In this document: positions 47,096 to 55,452 of the stretch, piece after piece
Position numbering within the stretch: the first letter of the stretch is position 1
Layout of the letters: each line of letters starts with the position of its first letter
Assembly: GCF_022763305.1 (NCBI RefSeq)
Contig: NZ_JALEGT010000067.1
Location: 29,905 to 93,904, forward strand
DNA: 64,000 nucleotides
From: Marivita sp.
GTDB taxonomy: Bacteria; Pseudomonadota; Alphaproteobacteria; Rhodobacterales; Rhodobacteraceae
Reading direction: 5' to 3'
Program-made: the position numbers and the translations under genes
The notes under the pieces: generated by a model
Databases searched by the model: none
What the model was told of the DNA's origin: nothing
Seen by the model: only the letters and a program-made list of their open reading frames with translations

Positions 47096-47881
47096 TCAGT
47101 CTTGTCCTCCTGTCGTCAGCTGAGGCGCATTCGTGAAAAAGATGTCGACGGCCCCGGCATAGATGAGCCGCGCCGCCAGTAGCGTCAGTATGGCGTTGAG
47201 CACGATCCGGAAGCGCCGGTCGTCGATCCTCGCCAGCATCACACGCCCGGCCAGCGTGCCCAGCACCCCGGCGGCGATCAGCAGAACGATCAGCCCGGCC
47301 CAGATGCTGAAGGCGAAGCCCAGAATGCCGAAGGCCACGGTCTTGAGCAGGTGCTGCAACGTCATGAACATCGCGTGGGTCGCGACATGGGCATGACGTT
47401 CAAGGTCCTGCGCCTTGACATAGGTGGCCACGAACGGCCCGGTGCCGCCGAAGAACATGGTCAGAAAGCTGGAAAACACGCCCGTCACCACACCGGATTG
47501 CCGTAGGAACGCGGGCGGTTTGGCGATGACGGACCACAGGATGAAAAGGCCCACGCCGATCTGAATCCACCCTGGTTCAAGCTGCACCACAACAGAGCCG
47601 CCAAGGATGATCCCGATCACTGCCCCAAGCGCGAACGGACCCAGCAGGTCGAACCGCATATAGCGCGTCATGATGGCCGCGCGCCCGGCGTTCGAACCCA
47701 GTTGCACCAGACCGTGTACCGGAACGATTGCAGACGCAGGCAGCAGCGTCGCCAGTACTGCCAGCATCACCGCACCGCCGCCGATGCCAAAGGCAATCGT
47801 GATGAAGGAGCTGGCAAAGCTGACGGCGAGCAATGCGCTTGCGGTCGGCCATCCCAATCCTGCGTGCCACATCTCCATCAT
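47096..47881 (-). CDS. TauE/SafE (TSUP)-family membrane transporter
   Basis: A 261-aa protein with about eight membrane helices and the internally repeated TSUP motifs (SFITIAFGIGGGAVMLAVLATLLPASAIVPVHGLVQLGSNAGRAA, and SFLTMFFGGTGPFVATY). TSUP proteins are putative anion exporters or importers (sulfonates, sulfite, thiosulfate, carboxylates). ATG 47881 follows the stop of the preceding gene by one base, implying coupling. A second ATG is three bases later. Confidence 0.88.
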   Translation of the reverse strand: MMEMWHAGLGWPTASALLAVSFASSFITIAFGIGGGAVMLAVLATLLPASAIVPVHGLVQLGSNAGRAAIMTRYMRFDLLGPFALGAVIGIILGGSVVVQLEPGWIQIGVGLFILWSVIAKPPAFLRQSGVVTGVFSSFLTMFFGGTGPFVATYVKAQDLERHAHVATHAMFMTLQHLLKTVAFGILGFAFSIWAGLIVLLIAAGVLGTLAGRVMLARIDDRRFRIVLNAILTLLAARLIYAGAVDIFFTNAPQLTTGGQD

Positions 47882-47882
47882 C

Positions 47883-48875
47883 TCAGGTGTCCAGAACCGA
47901 CGAATGAAACAGCGCTTCAGGAGCAACCGGTCCAGCGGCAAGGTGCTGGTCCAGCGAATAGCGGCAAATCGCGTCGATCTCGGCCATGTTGGCGTTGCAG
48001 CCATAGCTCCAATAATCTGGGCCCATGCTGGCCAGCGTCCGTTCCATCGCGGAATTGAGCCAGGGCAGGGTCATGCGGTTGGCGTTGCCAAGCCAGACCG
48101 ACCGCAGCCGTGCCATGGCCATGTCCCGCGATTGCACGAAGGCGTCATAGAGCGCGCGCGGCAGTTCGGGATATTGCTCGGCCACGGATTTGCGGATGCC
48201 GATCAGATGCATGATCGGGAAGAAGCCGGTCTTGGCGTGATAGGCTTGTTCGGCCGCCTCGAAATCGGGGATCAGGCGAACAAGGTCGGGGTTTCCGTCC
48301 AAGAACGCCTGCGGTGGCTTTGGAGCCAACAGCCCGTCGATTTCCCCGCGCAGGAGCATGTCCTGAAGCGTGTCGCCTTCGGTGATCGGCTCGACCACCA
48401 TGCCTTCGGGCAGCGCCAGTTCCAGCCGCTCGCGGCGCACACCTTCATCCAGGGCGCCGGTGCGCCAGTGGATTTGGTCGCAGGCCACGCCGTATTCATC
48501 CGCCAGAATACCTCGCATCCAGAGTGCTGCGGTCATCTGGTATTCCGGCACGCCGATCCGGCGGCCCGCGAAATCCGCCGGGCTTTCGATGCCGGAACCC
48601 GCGCGGGCAAAGAACCCGCTGTGCCGGAAAGCGCGGCTGACGAAGGCAGGGATCGCCGTATAGTCCGACCCGCCGCGCGACAATTGCAGCACATAGCTCG
48701 ACACCGACATCTCGGTGATGTCGAACCGTGCCTCCTGAACCGCCCAGGGGAACAGCTTGGAGGTCGGGTGGATGTGGCTTTCCAGCGTGACACCCGGCAC
48801 CGTGACGCGCCCGTCGTGCAGCGCCATCACGCGGTCGTGGTCCCAGGTGGCCAATGTCAGGGTCAGGTGACTCAC
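47883..48875 (-). CDS. 4,5-dihydroxyphthalate decarboxylase-like / NMT1-type protein
   Basis: A 330-aa protein resembling Pht5, 4,5-dihydroxyphthalate decarboxylase (periplasmic-binding-like fold). Shared motifs are FDITEMSVSSYV, YTAIPAFVSRAFRHSGFFAR, RRIGVPEYQMTAALWMRGIL and EIDGLLAPKPP. There is no signal peptide, which argues for a cytoplasmic enzyme rather than a binding protein. GTG 48875 has a GGAGG Shine-Dalgarno. It sits directly downstream of the broken ABC permease and may decarboxylate an aromatic or heterocyclic dicarboxylate. Confidence 0.75.
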   Translation of the reverse strand: MSHLTLTLATWDHDRVMALHDGRVTVPGVTLESHIHPTSKLFPWAVQEARFDITEMSVSSYVLQLSRGGSDYTAIPAFVSRAFRHSGFFARAGSGIESPADFAGRRIGVPEYQMTAALWMRGILADEYGVACDQIHWRTGALDEGVRRERLELALPEGMVVEPITEGDTLQDMLLRGEIDGLLAPKPPQAFLDGNPDLVRLIPDFEAAEQAYHAKTGFFPIMHLIGIRKSVAEQYPELPRALYDAFVQSRDMAMARLRSVWLGNANRMTLPWLNSAMERTLASMGPDYWSYGCNANMAEIDAICRYSLDQHLAAGPVAPEALFHSSVLDT

Positions 48876-48897
48876 GCGGTTTCTGCCTCCATTCCGA

Positions 48898-49231
48898 TCA
48901 CCGCTTGGCCGCGTAGTAGGACACGCGCCGTTCGAGATAGGCGAGGAACTCCGAGATCGTGAAAGCAAGTGCGAAGAGCACGATCAGCACGGCCCAGAAA
49001 TGCCCCATCAGGAAGTTGGCAGAATAGAGTTCGAACAGGGCGCCAAACCCCACGATCGAGATCAGAAGCTGGCCGATGATCACGCCTTTCACCGCCCGGA
49101 TGATGCCGATCCGCACACCGCCGAGGATCTCGGGCAGGGCGGCCCAGAAATAGATCTTGAAGAAGGCGTCCGTGGGCGATGCACCGAAACTCCGCGCCAT
49201 TTCGATCAGGGACCTGTTGATCTGTCGAACT
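48898..49231 (-). pseudogene. ABC transporter permease, C-terminal fragment (split by IS)
   Basis: The C-terminal 110 codons of an SsuC/TauC-type permease. Residues VRQINRSLIEMARSFGASP, including the EAA loop (EMARSFGA...PEILGGVRIGI), then two or three membrane helices. Joining these 334 bases to 50625-51043 restores exactly 251 codons (250 aa plus stop), with the sequence NSRAG-VRQINRSLIEMARSFGA across the joint. The IS element is therefore the only lesion. An internal ATG (49200) could yield a 100-aa fragment, unlikely to function. Confidence 0.9.
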
Positions 49232-49289
49232 TCTTTGGTTGCCGCCCGTGGTGCAAGAGTTTTTCTGACTGTTTGTGCGTGTGATCGAT

Positions 49290-49420
49290 TGCGTGCTTCT
49301 TTCAGGCCTATACTAAGCGGCGTTTCCAGAAGCCGCGGCCGGTATGGTGATCAGCAGATTAGGGCCAAATCTCCGGGAAGAGCTCGTGGCTCTAAGTTCG
49401 ACTATGGGTTTCCCAATCCA
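49290..49420 (-). ncRNA. Predicted bridge RNA (seekRNA) of the IS1111-group element
   Basis: Read in the transposase sense, the 3' non-coding region folds into two loops in the known target-then-donor order. Target loop: outer stem 49412-49418 with 49357-49364, guide GTCGAACT (49395-49402), inner hairpin AGAGC-CACGA-GCTCT, guide CCGGAG (49371-49376). The guides match the interrupted site CTGTCGAA-CT-CCGGCGCG on both sides of the CT core. Donor loop: guide ACCATACC (49341-49348), stems GGCC/GGCC and GCGGC/GCCGC, guide AAAGAAG (49296-49302). These match the element's own ends (50613-50620 and 49230-49236). Exact RNA ends are not known. Confidence 0.8.
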
Positions 49421-49505
49421 GATCTATTCGATCGTTGCGCCCATTCAGGTCATAACTCTCTCACACTCCCCTTGGCACCGACACTTGCAGTTTATGGCAT
49501 GAGGC

Positions 49506-50534
49506 TCATGCCGCACCCACCAGTGCCGGATCTCTATAATCCTGGCTCTTCGTCAGCATCGCCCAGATCTGGCGCGCCATCTTGTTGGCCAGCGTGATGC
49601 CGACTAGCATTTTCGGTTTTGCAGCTACTTTCCTGCCAAGCCAGCTGTCGTCTGGAATGGTATGCCGCGCACGGCCAACAATCCGTGACATTGCCCCGAT
49701 GATCAAAAGCCGCCGGATATCGGCTTGACCCATTTTGGACATCTTTCCCAATCGGCTCTTTCCGCCTGTCGAGTTTTGGAGCGGCACCAGTCCCAGCCAG
49801 GCTGCAAAGTCACGACCGCAGGAGAATTGCGCCATGTCAGGGGCAAACGCTTCCACCGCCAGTGCTGTTATCGGACCGACACCCGGCATGGTTTGGAGTC
49901 GCCTGGCGACATCACTCTCTTTTGCGAGTTCCTTGATGAGCGTTTTCTTCGCGTTGATGCGCTCGGTCTTCTCAGCAATTTGCGCCAGCAGGTCCTGGCA
50001 CTCCGTCACGACAAGGGTCGGCAGGTCGCAATGTGGGTTCTGAAGAAGCTCCTCGATCTTTTTCAGATGTGCGATGCCCACCGGGAAAACATGACCGTAT
50101 TCGTAAAGGGCAGACCTCAGAGCGTTCACCAACTCCGTACGCTGATGCACAAGTCGTTCCCGCGTACGAAAGACCACCGCACGCGCTTGTTGATCTTCTG
50201 ATTTCACCGTAGCGAACCTCATGTCCGGCCGCTGTGCAGCCACAACGATCGCCTCAGCGTCATTCCTGTCATTTTTATGGCGCTTGACGAATGGCTTCAC
50301 GTATTGCGCTGGAATAATCCGAGCATCATGACCAAGTGCCAGCATCTCGCGTGACCAGTAGTGGGCGCTTCCGCAGGCTTCAAAAACAACAACGCATTCA
50401 GGAACGTCGGACATGTAGCGCCGAAACTGGTCCGGCGTCAGCTTCTTGCGATCTTTCACTTCCCCCGTCATCGACGCGACGTGAAGATGAAAAACGCGCT
50501 TTGCCAAATCTACCCCGATCATTGTATCTTTCAT
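49506..50534 (-). CDS. IS110-family transposase (IS1111 group, DEDD recombinase)
   Basis: A 342-aa IS110-type recombinase. The N-terminal RuvC-like DEDD domain contains MIGVDLAKRVFHLHV (first Asp), VVVFEACGSAHYW (Glu) and KRHKNDRNDAEAIVVAA (Asp pair). The C-terminal Transposase_20 domain has LQTMPGVGPITALAVEAF and a catalytic Ser region in NSTGGKSRLGKMSKMG. ATG 50534 has an AAGGA Shine-Dalgarno. It is full length and looks active. Confidence 0.95.
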   Translation of the reverse strand: MKDTMIGVDLAKRVFHLHVASMTGEVKDRKKLTPDQFRRYMSDVPECVVVFEACGSAHYWSREMLALGHDARIIPAQYVKPFVKRHKNDRNDAEAIVVAAQRPDMRFATVKSEDQQARAVVFRTRERLVHQRTELVNALRSALYEYGHVFPVGIAHLKKIEELLQNPHCDLPTLVVTECQDLLAQIAEKTERINAKKTLIKELAKESDVARRLQTMPGVGPITALAVEAFAPDMAQFSCGRDFAAWLGLVPLQNSTGGKSRLGKMSKMGQADIRRLLIIGAMSRIVGRARHTIPDDSWLGRKVAAKPKMLVGITLANKMARQIWAMLTKSQDYRDPALVGAA

Positions 50535-50624
50535 GATGTCGTCCTTCTTCATTTCTGTGGTCTTAACCTCCACAAATGTTGGCACGTTGATGCCTCTCGG
50601 GGAAGGGCGGCAACCATACCATCT

Positions 50625-51043
50625 CCGGCGCGGGAGTTCAGGATGATGATCCAGATCGCGAACAGCGTGGTGGTGATGATGATCGACTTCATGCCGAAGC
50701 CGAACAGCACCATCAGAACCGGCACGAGTGCCGTCAACGGTGCGCTGAGGAACACGTTGACCCAAGGCAGCAGCAATTCGTCCAGGAGGCGACTTTTGCC
50801 CATCAGGATACCGGTCGGAATGCCGATCACGATTGCAAAGAACACGCCCGCAAGAAAGGCATACGCGGTTTCGAAAAGCGCCTTCTGGAACGACGCGGTG
50901 CCGAGGATTTCAAACAGGGTTCCCAGAACCTCGCTCAAGGGTGGCACAAAGAAGGTCACGCCCAGTTGGCCAACGATCTCCCAGAGCAGTCCCCAGAGCA
51001 GCAGCGAGGACATTCCGGGAAGGCGGTATCCGAACAGTATCAT
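50625..51043 (-). pseudogene. ABC transporter permease, N-terminal fragment (split by IS)
   Basis: The first 140 codons of the permease: a start MILFGYRLPGMSSLLLWGLL, several hydrophobic helices and ALVPVLMVLFGFGMKSIIITTTLFAIWIIILNSRAG, then the IS. Readthrough into the IS adds about 20 foreign residues ending at a stop near 50549. The gene is 10 bases downstream of the ATPase gene and completes a nitrate/sulfonate/taurine-type (SsuBC-like) importer. The EAA loop is on the other fragment. Confidence 0.88.
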
Positions 51044-51053
51044 CGCGCCCGCC

Positions 51054-51854
51054 TCATTCCACGTAGCTTCTAAGCGAGGCCCAGATTTGATCCACGATAT
51101 CAAGGTATTCCGGGTCGCGGCGAATGTTGTCGACACCCTTGTTCCGGAAGCTTGTCGGGCGGATGATCTCGGACACGCGGCTGGGGCGCGGCAGCAGGAT
51201 CGCGATCTGGTCGGATACGTAGACCGCCTCTTCGATGGAATGTGTCACGAAGATGAAGGTCTTGTTCTCGTTCTGCACAAGCTGCAGCAGATCTTCCTGA
51301 AACTTGCGCCGGGTCTGCTCATCGACAGCCGAAAACGGCTCGTCCATCAGCAGCACTTCGGCATCGACGGCAAGAGCGCGGGCCAGACCAACGCGCTGGC
51401 GCATCCCGCCGGACAATTCGTGCGGATAGCTGTTCTCAAAGCCGGCCAGACCGACTTCCTTGATGTATTTCTCGGCCCGTGCTTCGCGCTCTGACGCGGC
51501 AACGCCCCGCATTTCGAGGCCAAAGGCCACGTTCCGAAGCACGGTCGCCCAGGGCAACAGCGCAAAGTCCTGAAACACGAAGGCACGGTCCGGGCCAGGG
51601 CCGGTGACGCGTTTGCCATTGACCTCGATTTCACCCGATGTCGGTTCCAGAAGACCTGCGATGATCTTGAGCAAGGTCGTCTTGCCACAGCCCGACGGAC
51701 CCAACAGCGATGTCAGCTGCCCGCGCGGAAACTCCAGTGACATGTTGCGCAGGGCTTCGACCTCTCCATAGTTCTTGGAGATGTTGCGGGCCGAGACCGC
51801 GCTTTCGTACCCGGCGGCCGCCGCTGGCGTGATCTTTTCCTTAGTTTGAGACAT
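51054..51854 (-). CDS. ABC transporter ATP-binding protein (SsuB/TauB type)
   Basis: A 266-aa ATPase. Walker A is GPSGCGKTT (52-60), the Q-loop VFQDFALLPWATV, the signature LSGGMRQRVGLARAL, Walker B VLLMDEPFSAVDEQTR and the H-loop VTHSIEEAVYVSD. It belongs to the nitrate/sulfonate/bicarbonate importer family. The start overlaps the end of the upstream permease by 14 bases. It would drive both permeases in this locus. Confidence 0.95.
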   Translation of the reverse strand: MSQTKEKITPAAAAGYESAVSARNISKNYGEVEALRNMSLEFPRGQLTSLLGPSGCGKTTLLKIIAGLLEPTSGEIEVNGKRVTGPGPDRAFVFQDFALLPWATVLRNVAFGLEMRGVAASEREARAEKYIKEVGLAGFENSYPHELSGGMRQRVGLARALAVDAEVLLMDEPFSAVDEQTRRKFQEDLLQLVQNENKTFIFVTHSIEEAVYVSDQIAILLPRPSRVSEIIRPTSFRNKGVDNIRRDPEYLDIVDQIWASLRSYVE

Positions 51855-52602
51855 AGTCACGTTGGTTTCCTTTGAAGAGGGTGGTCTCGACCTTTTCGAG
51901 CAGGTTGAGGAACAGCACCGCCAGCAGGATGATCGAGAAGATCGCGGCATACATGCTGGGATAATCCGCAATCGACCGGCTGTAGGTGATGATGTCGCCC
52001 ACACCTGTGGGGGTAATCTTCAGCTCGGACAGGATCGCCCCGATGAAACCCGCCGAAATACCCAGACGCAGGCCTGCAAAGATCACGGGGGATGCGGCGG
52101 GAATGATGATCCTCAGGATGATGGCGGTTTCGGATGCAAGGAAAGAGCGTCCCATTTCCTTGAACGATTCCGGTGTGTTGCGGACCGCTCCTGATGTGTT
52201 CAGAACGATCACTGGCATCGCCATGATGCACACGACCAGCACCTTTGAGGTGAGCCCGATGCCGTAGGCGAGAACCAGAAGCGGTATGAGCGCGGCCAGC
52301 GGGGCAGCCTGCATGACGATGAAGATCGGCGAGAACAGCCAGTCGAACGTGCTGCTGAGTCCCACCCAAAGGCCGATGGCAATGCCCAGAACGGCAGAGA
52401 TTGCGACCCCGATGGCGAGCGGTTTCAACGTTTCGGCATAGGCGTCGAAGATCGACCCATCCAGCGTCATCGCCAGCAGCGCACTCATGGAGTCGAGGAA
52501 GGTCGGGAATGCGAAACTGACGGGCACGCGGCCCGCGATTTCCCACGCGCCGAACAGGATCACGGCCGAGAGCAGTTTCAGAAGCAAGGCACGGTTCGGC
52601 AT
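51841..52602 (-). CDS. ABC transporter permease (SsuC/TauC type), intact
   Basis: A 253-aa inner-membrane permease with about six helices. The EAA loop is seen as ESFKEMGRSFLASETAIILRIIIPAASPVIFAGLRLGI. It is the intact partner of the IS-split permease, so the importer normally has a heterodimeric membrane part. ATG 52602 follows an AGAGACC Shine-Dalgarno-like stretch; an in-frame ATG at 52662 is upstream but unconserved. Confidence 0.93.
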   Translation of the reverse strand: MPNRALLLKLLSAVILFGAWEIAGRVPVSFAFPTFLDSMSALLAMTLDGSIFDAYAETLKPLAIGVAISAVLGIAIGLWVGLSSTFDWLFSPIFIVMQAAPLAALIPLLVLAYGIGLTSKVLVVCIMAMPVIVLNTSGAVRNTPESFKEMGRSFLASETAIILRIIIPAASPVIFAGLRLGISAGFIGAILSELKITPTGVGDIITYSRSIADYPSMYAAIFSIILLAVLFLNLLEKVETTLFKGNQRDYVSN

Positions 52603-52674
52603 CGAACGGTCTCTTTCCGGTGACAGGGCAGGGTGTCGCTGCGCGGTCGCTCCGCGCAGCAACGGTGCTCGGGA

Positions 52675-53652
52675 TCAGTTCATCGCGGCGTCAAGCGGCG
52701 CGAGATACCAGAAATCCTCGATGTTGAGCTCATCCGGCGACCCTTCGAGCTGACCTGCCGCCGAGTACCATTCCATGTCGGCCATTGCCGCCTTGCGGCC
52801 ACCACCGTTCGGGTCATAGAGCCCACCCTCGACCGCATCGCGGTAGAAGTCGTCCAGCTGACCCAGGATCTCGGCGGGCAGCTGCCCGATCGGGCCATCG
52901 GGATCGGTTTCCCGGCGGATTATGGTGGGGTCCTTGGCCATGTCCTGCCAGACACTGACAAGGGCATTCACGAAGATCGCCACGTCTTCCTCGTTCTGCT
53001 GAATCCAGTCCAGGTTGCCGAACAGCGCCTCGTCACTGGCGTCCACGTCGAACATCTCGAGCACGTTGAAGTTTTCACCAGCTTCGCTGCGCATCAGTTT
53101 GTTCTTGTTGGACAAGTCAATAATGGTGGCATCCGCACGACCGCCCAGAAGGGCAGCCACCCGATTGGACGACCCGGGTACGTAGGACCGCTCGCCAAAG
53201 GTGATGCCGACGCGGTCTTCGATCACGTTCGCAATGGAATCCGTACCGCCACCACGGGAATGCAGCAGGATCGGCTCGCCGTTCAGATCTTCGAGAGAGC
53301 TGTATTTCTTGGTCGTGACCGGAAAGAACTTGAGTTTTGACAGCTGGAAGATGATCCGCAGCGGGGCCTTGGAACGCTGCATTGCCGCATATGGCGTGCC
53401 GAACCCGATATCCATCTGGCCGCTCAGCACCGACTGAATGGCGAGTTCCTCGTCCGAGAAGGCTGTCCATTCGTAGTCCAGACCATTGGCCTTGGCCCGA
53501 TCAAGCGCGACGAAGAACGCGGCAAGTTCGTCCGACGGGGTCTCCGCAAGCGCGATGCGGATTTTCTCGGCCTGCGCCGGACCGGCCGTCAGGCCGATGG
53601 TGGCTGGCAGAACCACTGCCGCAACCGCGGCGGCTTTCAGAAATCGAAACAT
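52675..53652 (-). CDS. ABC transporter substrate-binding protein (NMT1/SsuA-like)
   Basis: A 325-aa periplasmic binding protein with a cleavable signal (residues 1-28, ending GPAQAEK). The mature part begins IRIALAETPSDELAAFFVAL and includes DEELAIQSVLSGQMDIGFGTPYAAMQRS and LNGEPILLHSRGGGTDSIANV, as in the taurine/sulfonate/nitrate-type family. A GGGAGGAG Shine-Dalgarno precedes ATG 53652. It is the first gene of the importer operon; the ligand is probably the pathway's substrate. Confidence 0.92.
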   Translation of the reverse strand: MFRFLKAAAVAAVVLPATIGLTAGPAQAEKIRIALAETPSDELAAFFVALDRAKANGLDYEWTAFSDEELAIQSVLSGQMDIGFGTPYAAMQRSKAPLRIIFQLSKLKFFPVTTKKYSSLEDLNGEPILLHSRGGGTDSIANVIEDRVGITFGERSYVPGSSNRVAALLGGRADATIIDLSNKNKLMRSEAGENFNVLEMFDVDASDEALFGNLDWIQQNEEDVAIFVNALVSVWQDMAKDPTIIRRETDPDGPIGQLPAEILGQLDDFYRDAVEGGLYDPNGGGRKAAMADMEWYSAAGQLEGSPDELNIEDFWYLAPLDAAMN

Positions 53653-53734
53653 GTCTCTCCTCCCTGAGATCATTTGGATCGTCGTCTGTGCGGGCGGTTT
53701 TGTTCTTGTTGTCCCGCGAAACTTGCTCGTGTTG

Positions 53735-54424
53735 TCACCCCTCTCCGAAGAGCCGTGCGGACACGGAACCCAGATGCGCGCGCATCGCCTCCTGCGCGGA
53801 TTTGGGATCACGCGCTTCGATGGCAGCGACGATGGCGTCATGTTCGGCAAAGCTGGAATGGGTGCGCGGCGGGCGGTCCGAACTGCGCACCACCATGTTC
53901 CAGGCCACCGCGCGCCGCACCGCGTTCAGATGATCGAACAGCGAGAGCAGCAGCACGTTGTCGGTTGCCTCGGCGAGATTGCGATGAAAATTGTCGTCCT
54001 GCGCCTCGTACTCATCCCAGGTCGGAGCCTCGGTCGCGCGGTCGCGGGATTGCTTCAGCCTCTGCACCGCATCTTCGGACGCATGCAGCGCCGCCTCGCG
54101 GGCGATGGCAGGCTCCAGTGACAGGCGCGCGCGCATCAGCTGGACCGGTGTCACCTGCTGGCTGAGCGTCTTGAGGTTGCTGGGACCCGAGGTGACATTG
54201 GGCGAGGCGATGAAGGTGCCTTTGCCCACGTGCCGCCAGATCATCCCTTCATGCTCCAGCGAATCGAGTGCGCGGCGCAGGCGGGCACGCGTCACATCAA
54301 GCCGGACGATCAGGTCTCGCTCGGATTCGAGCCGGTCGCCAGGCTTGTAGCCGCCTTCCGCGATATAGGCGCGCAGCTTTGCTACCACGTCATCCGCATC
54401 CACCGCGACCGAATTCATCAACAT
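53735..54424 (-). CDS. GntR-family (FadR/FCD subgroup) transcriptional regulator
   Basis: A 229-aa regulator. The winged HTH (about 12-75: VAKLRAYIAEGGYKPGDRLESERDLIVRLDVTRARLRRALDSLEHEGMIWR) is followed by an FCD ligand-binding helical domain (about 90-225) with the metal/ligand-type His and Asp residues. It is divergent from the FAH gene. Three TTGGTCG-type palindromes between them are its likely operators. The start may be M1 or M3 (54418). Confidence 0.93.
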   Translation of the reverse strand: MLMNSVAVDADDVVAKLRAYIAEGGYKPGDRLESERDLIVRLDVTRARLRRALDSLEHEGMIWRHVGKGTFIASPNVTSGPSNLKTLSQQVTPVQLMRARLSLEPAIAREAALHASEDAVQRLKQSRDRATEAPTWDEYEAQDDNFHRNLAEATDNVLLLSLFDHLNAVRRAVAWNMVVRSSDRPPRTHSSFAEHDAIVAAIEARDPKSAQEAMRAHLGSVSARLFGEG

Positions 54425-54437
54425 GCTTGGGCCTCAT

Positions 54438-54536
54438 ATTGGTCGACCAATTTTCACCCTTTCGGGCGTATTTGGGAAAATCTAAGCCCATATTGGGCGA
54501 TCAATCAATGATTTTTCTTGCAATTGGTCGCCCAAC
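54438..54536. promoter_or_regulatory. Three GntR/FadR-type operators
   Basis: ATTGGTCGACCAAT (54438-54451, perfect palindrome), ATTGGGCGATCAAT (54492-54505) and ATTGGTCGCCCAAC (54523-54536). They share the core TTGGnCGnnCAA. Centres are 54 and 31 bp apart, near-integral helical turns. They cover the divergent promoter region between gntR and the FAH gene, so the regulator probably controls both directions and itself. Confidence 0.85.
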
Positions 54537-54603
54537 CCAGATTGATTTACGAATGGTGCTGGGCTAATCCACCCCAACGGCTAGAGAAAATCCGGAGAAC
54601 CGC

Positions 54604-55290
54604 ATGACCCAATACGCAATCGAAACACCGCCTGTCGTGGCCCTTCCCGTAGCTGGACAGGAGGCGATGTTCCCGGTCCGCCGCATCTACTGCATCGGGC
54701 GAAACTACGCCGCCCATGCCATCGAGATGGGTCATGATCCGGACCGTGAAGACCCGTTCTTCTTTCAGAAAAACGCCAACAATCTCAGCACGTCAGACAG
54801 CTTTCCTTACCCTCCGCACACATCCGATGTGCATCATGAAGCCGAGATGCTGGTGGCATTGAAAACCGGTGGTACGAACATTCCGGTGTCGTCGGCGCTC
54901 GACCATGTCTACGGCTACGGGCTGGCGCTCGACATGACACGCCGCGACCTTCAGGGAATCGCCAAGAAAGCGGGCCGTCCCTGGGAAATCGGCAAGGCGT
55001 TCGAACAGTCCGCCCCCTGCGGACCGATTCACCGAGTTGAAGAGGTGGGTCATCCCGATCAGGGCCGGGTGGAGCTCAAGGTCAATGGCGAGGTGCGCCA
55101 GGAAGGCGATCTGAACCAGATGATCTGGAAAGTCCCGGAAATGATCTCGTACCTGTCCGAATATTTCGAACTGGCGCCTGGCGACGTGATCCTGTCTGGC
55201 ACGCCGTCCGGCGTGGGGCCGGTGGTCAAGGGTGACACGATGGAGATGTCGATCGAAGGGCTGGGATCGCTGACGGTCACCGTCGGCTGA
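54604..55290 (+). CDS. Fumarylacetoacetate hydrolase-family protein
   Basis: A 228-aa FAH-fold enzyme. Metal ligands are E79 and E81 (HHEAEML) and D110 (GLALDMTRRDLQ). Other motifs are IYCIGRNYAAHA and GDVILSGTPSGVGPV. It is closest in pattern to fumarylpyruvate or acylpyruvate hydrolases (NagK-like), which cleave C-C bonds of beta-keto acid intermediates. It is first gene of the divergent operon under the GntR operators. Confidence 0.9.
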   Translation: MTQYAIETPPVVALPVAGQEAMFPVRRIYCIGRNYAAHAIEMGHDPDREDPFFFQKNANNLSTSDSFPYPPHTSDVHHEAEMLVALKTGGTNIPVSSALDHVYGYGLALDMTRRDLQGIAKKAGRPWEIGKAFEQSAPCGPIHRVEEVGHPDQGRVELKVNGEVRQEGDLNQMIWKVPEMISYLSEYFELAPGDVILSGTPSGVGPVVKGDTMEMSIEGLGSLTVTVG

Positions 55291-55314
55291 TCGGGGAGCA
55301 CATCGACAGACCGG

Positions 55315-55347
55315 CCGCCCGGTCCCGGACCTGCCGGGGCCGGGCGG
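55315..55347. other. GC-rich hairpin between FAH and DHDPS-family genes
   Basis: CCGCCCGGTCCCGG (55315-55328) and CCGGGGCCGGGCGG (55334-55347) can pair with one mismatch around a 5-nt loop, followed by TTTCG. It lies in the 162-bp gap inside the operon and may be a weak terminator or processing site. Confidence 0.4.
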
Positions 55348-55452
55348 TTTCGTGTCGGCCCCATGACAATCCGGTCGCGCGGCCCGGCGCGGGCCGCTAT
55401 CATTCCAGCGAAGCACGGCATCAGACCGATCACACAGACAGGGAGAGCACAT

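Larger units (their letters stand above)
49232..50624 (-). mobile_element. IS110-family (IS1111-group) insertion sequence, about 1393 bp
   Basis: The element is inserted in the ABC permease gene and flanked by a CT dinucleotide (49230-49231 and 50623-50624; one copy counted with the element). Subterminal inverted repeats TGGTTGCCGCCC lie at 49236-49247 and, inverted, at 50605-50616, a few bases inside each end, as in the IS1111 group. It carries one DEDD transposase gene (49506-50534) and a 274-bp non-coding region after it. Deleting it restores the permease reading frame exactly. Confidence 0.92.

Noticed and set aside
47883..48875. Extracellular binding protein of the ABC importer
   Set aside because: It has no signal peptide and matches the dihydroxyphthalate decarboxylase-like group; the importer already has a bona fide binding protein at 52675-53652.
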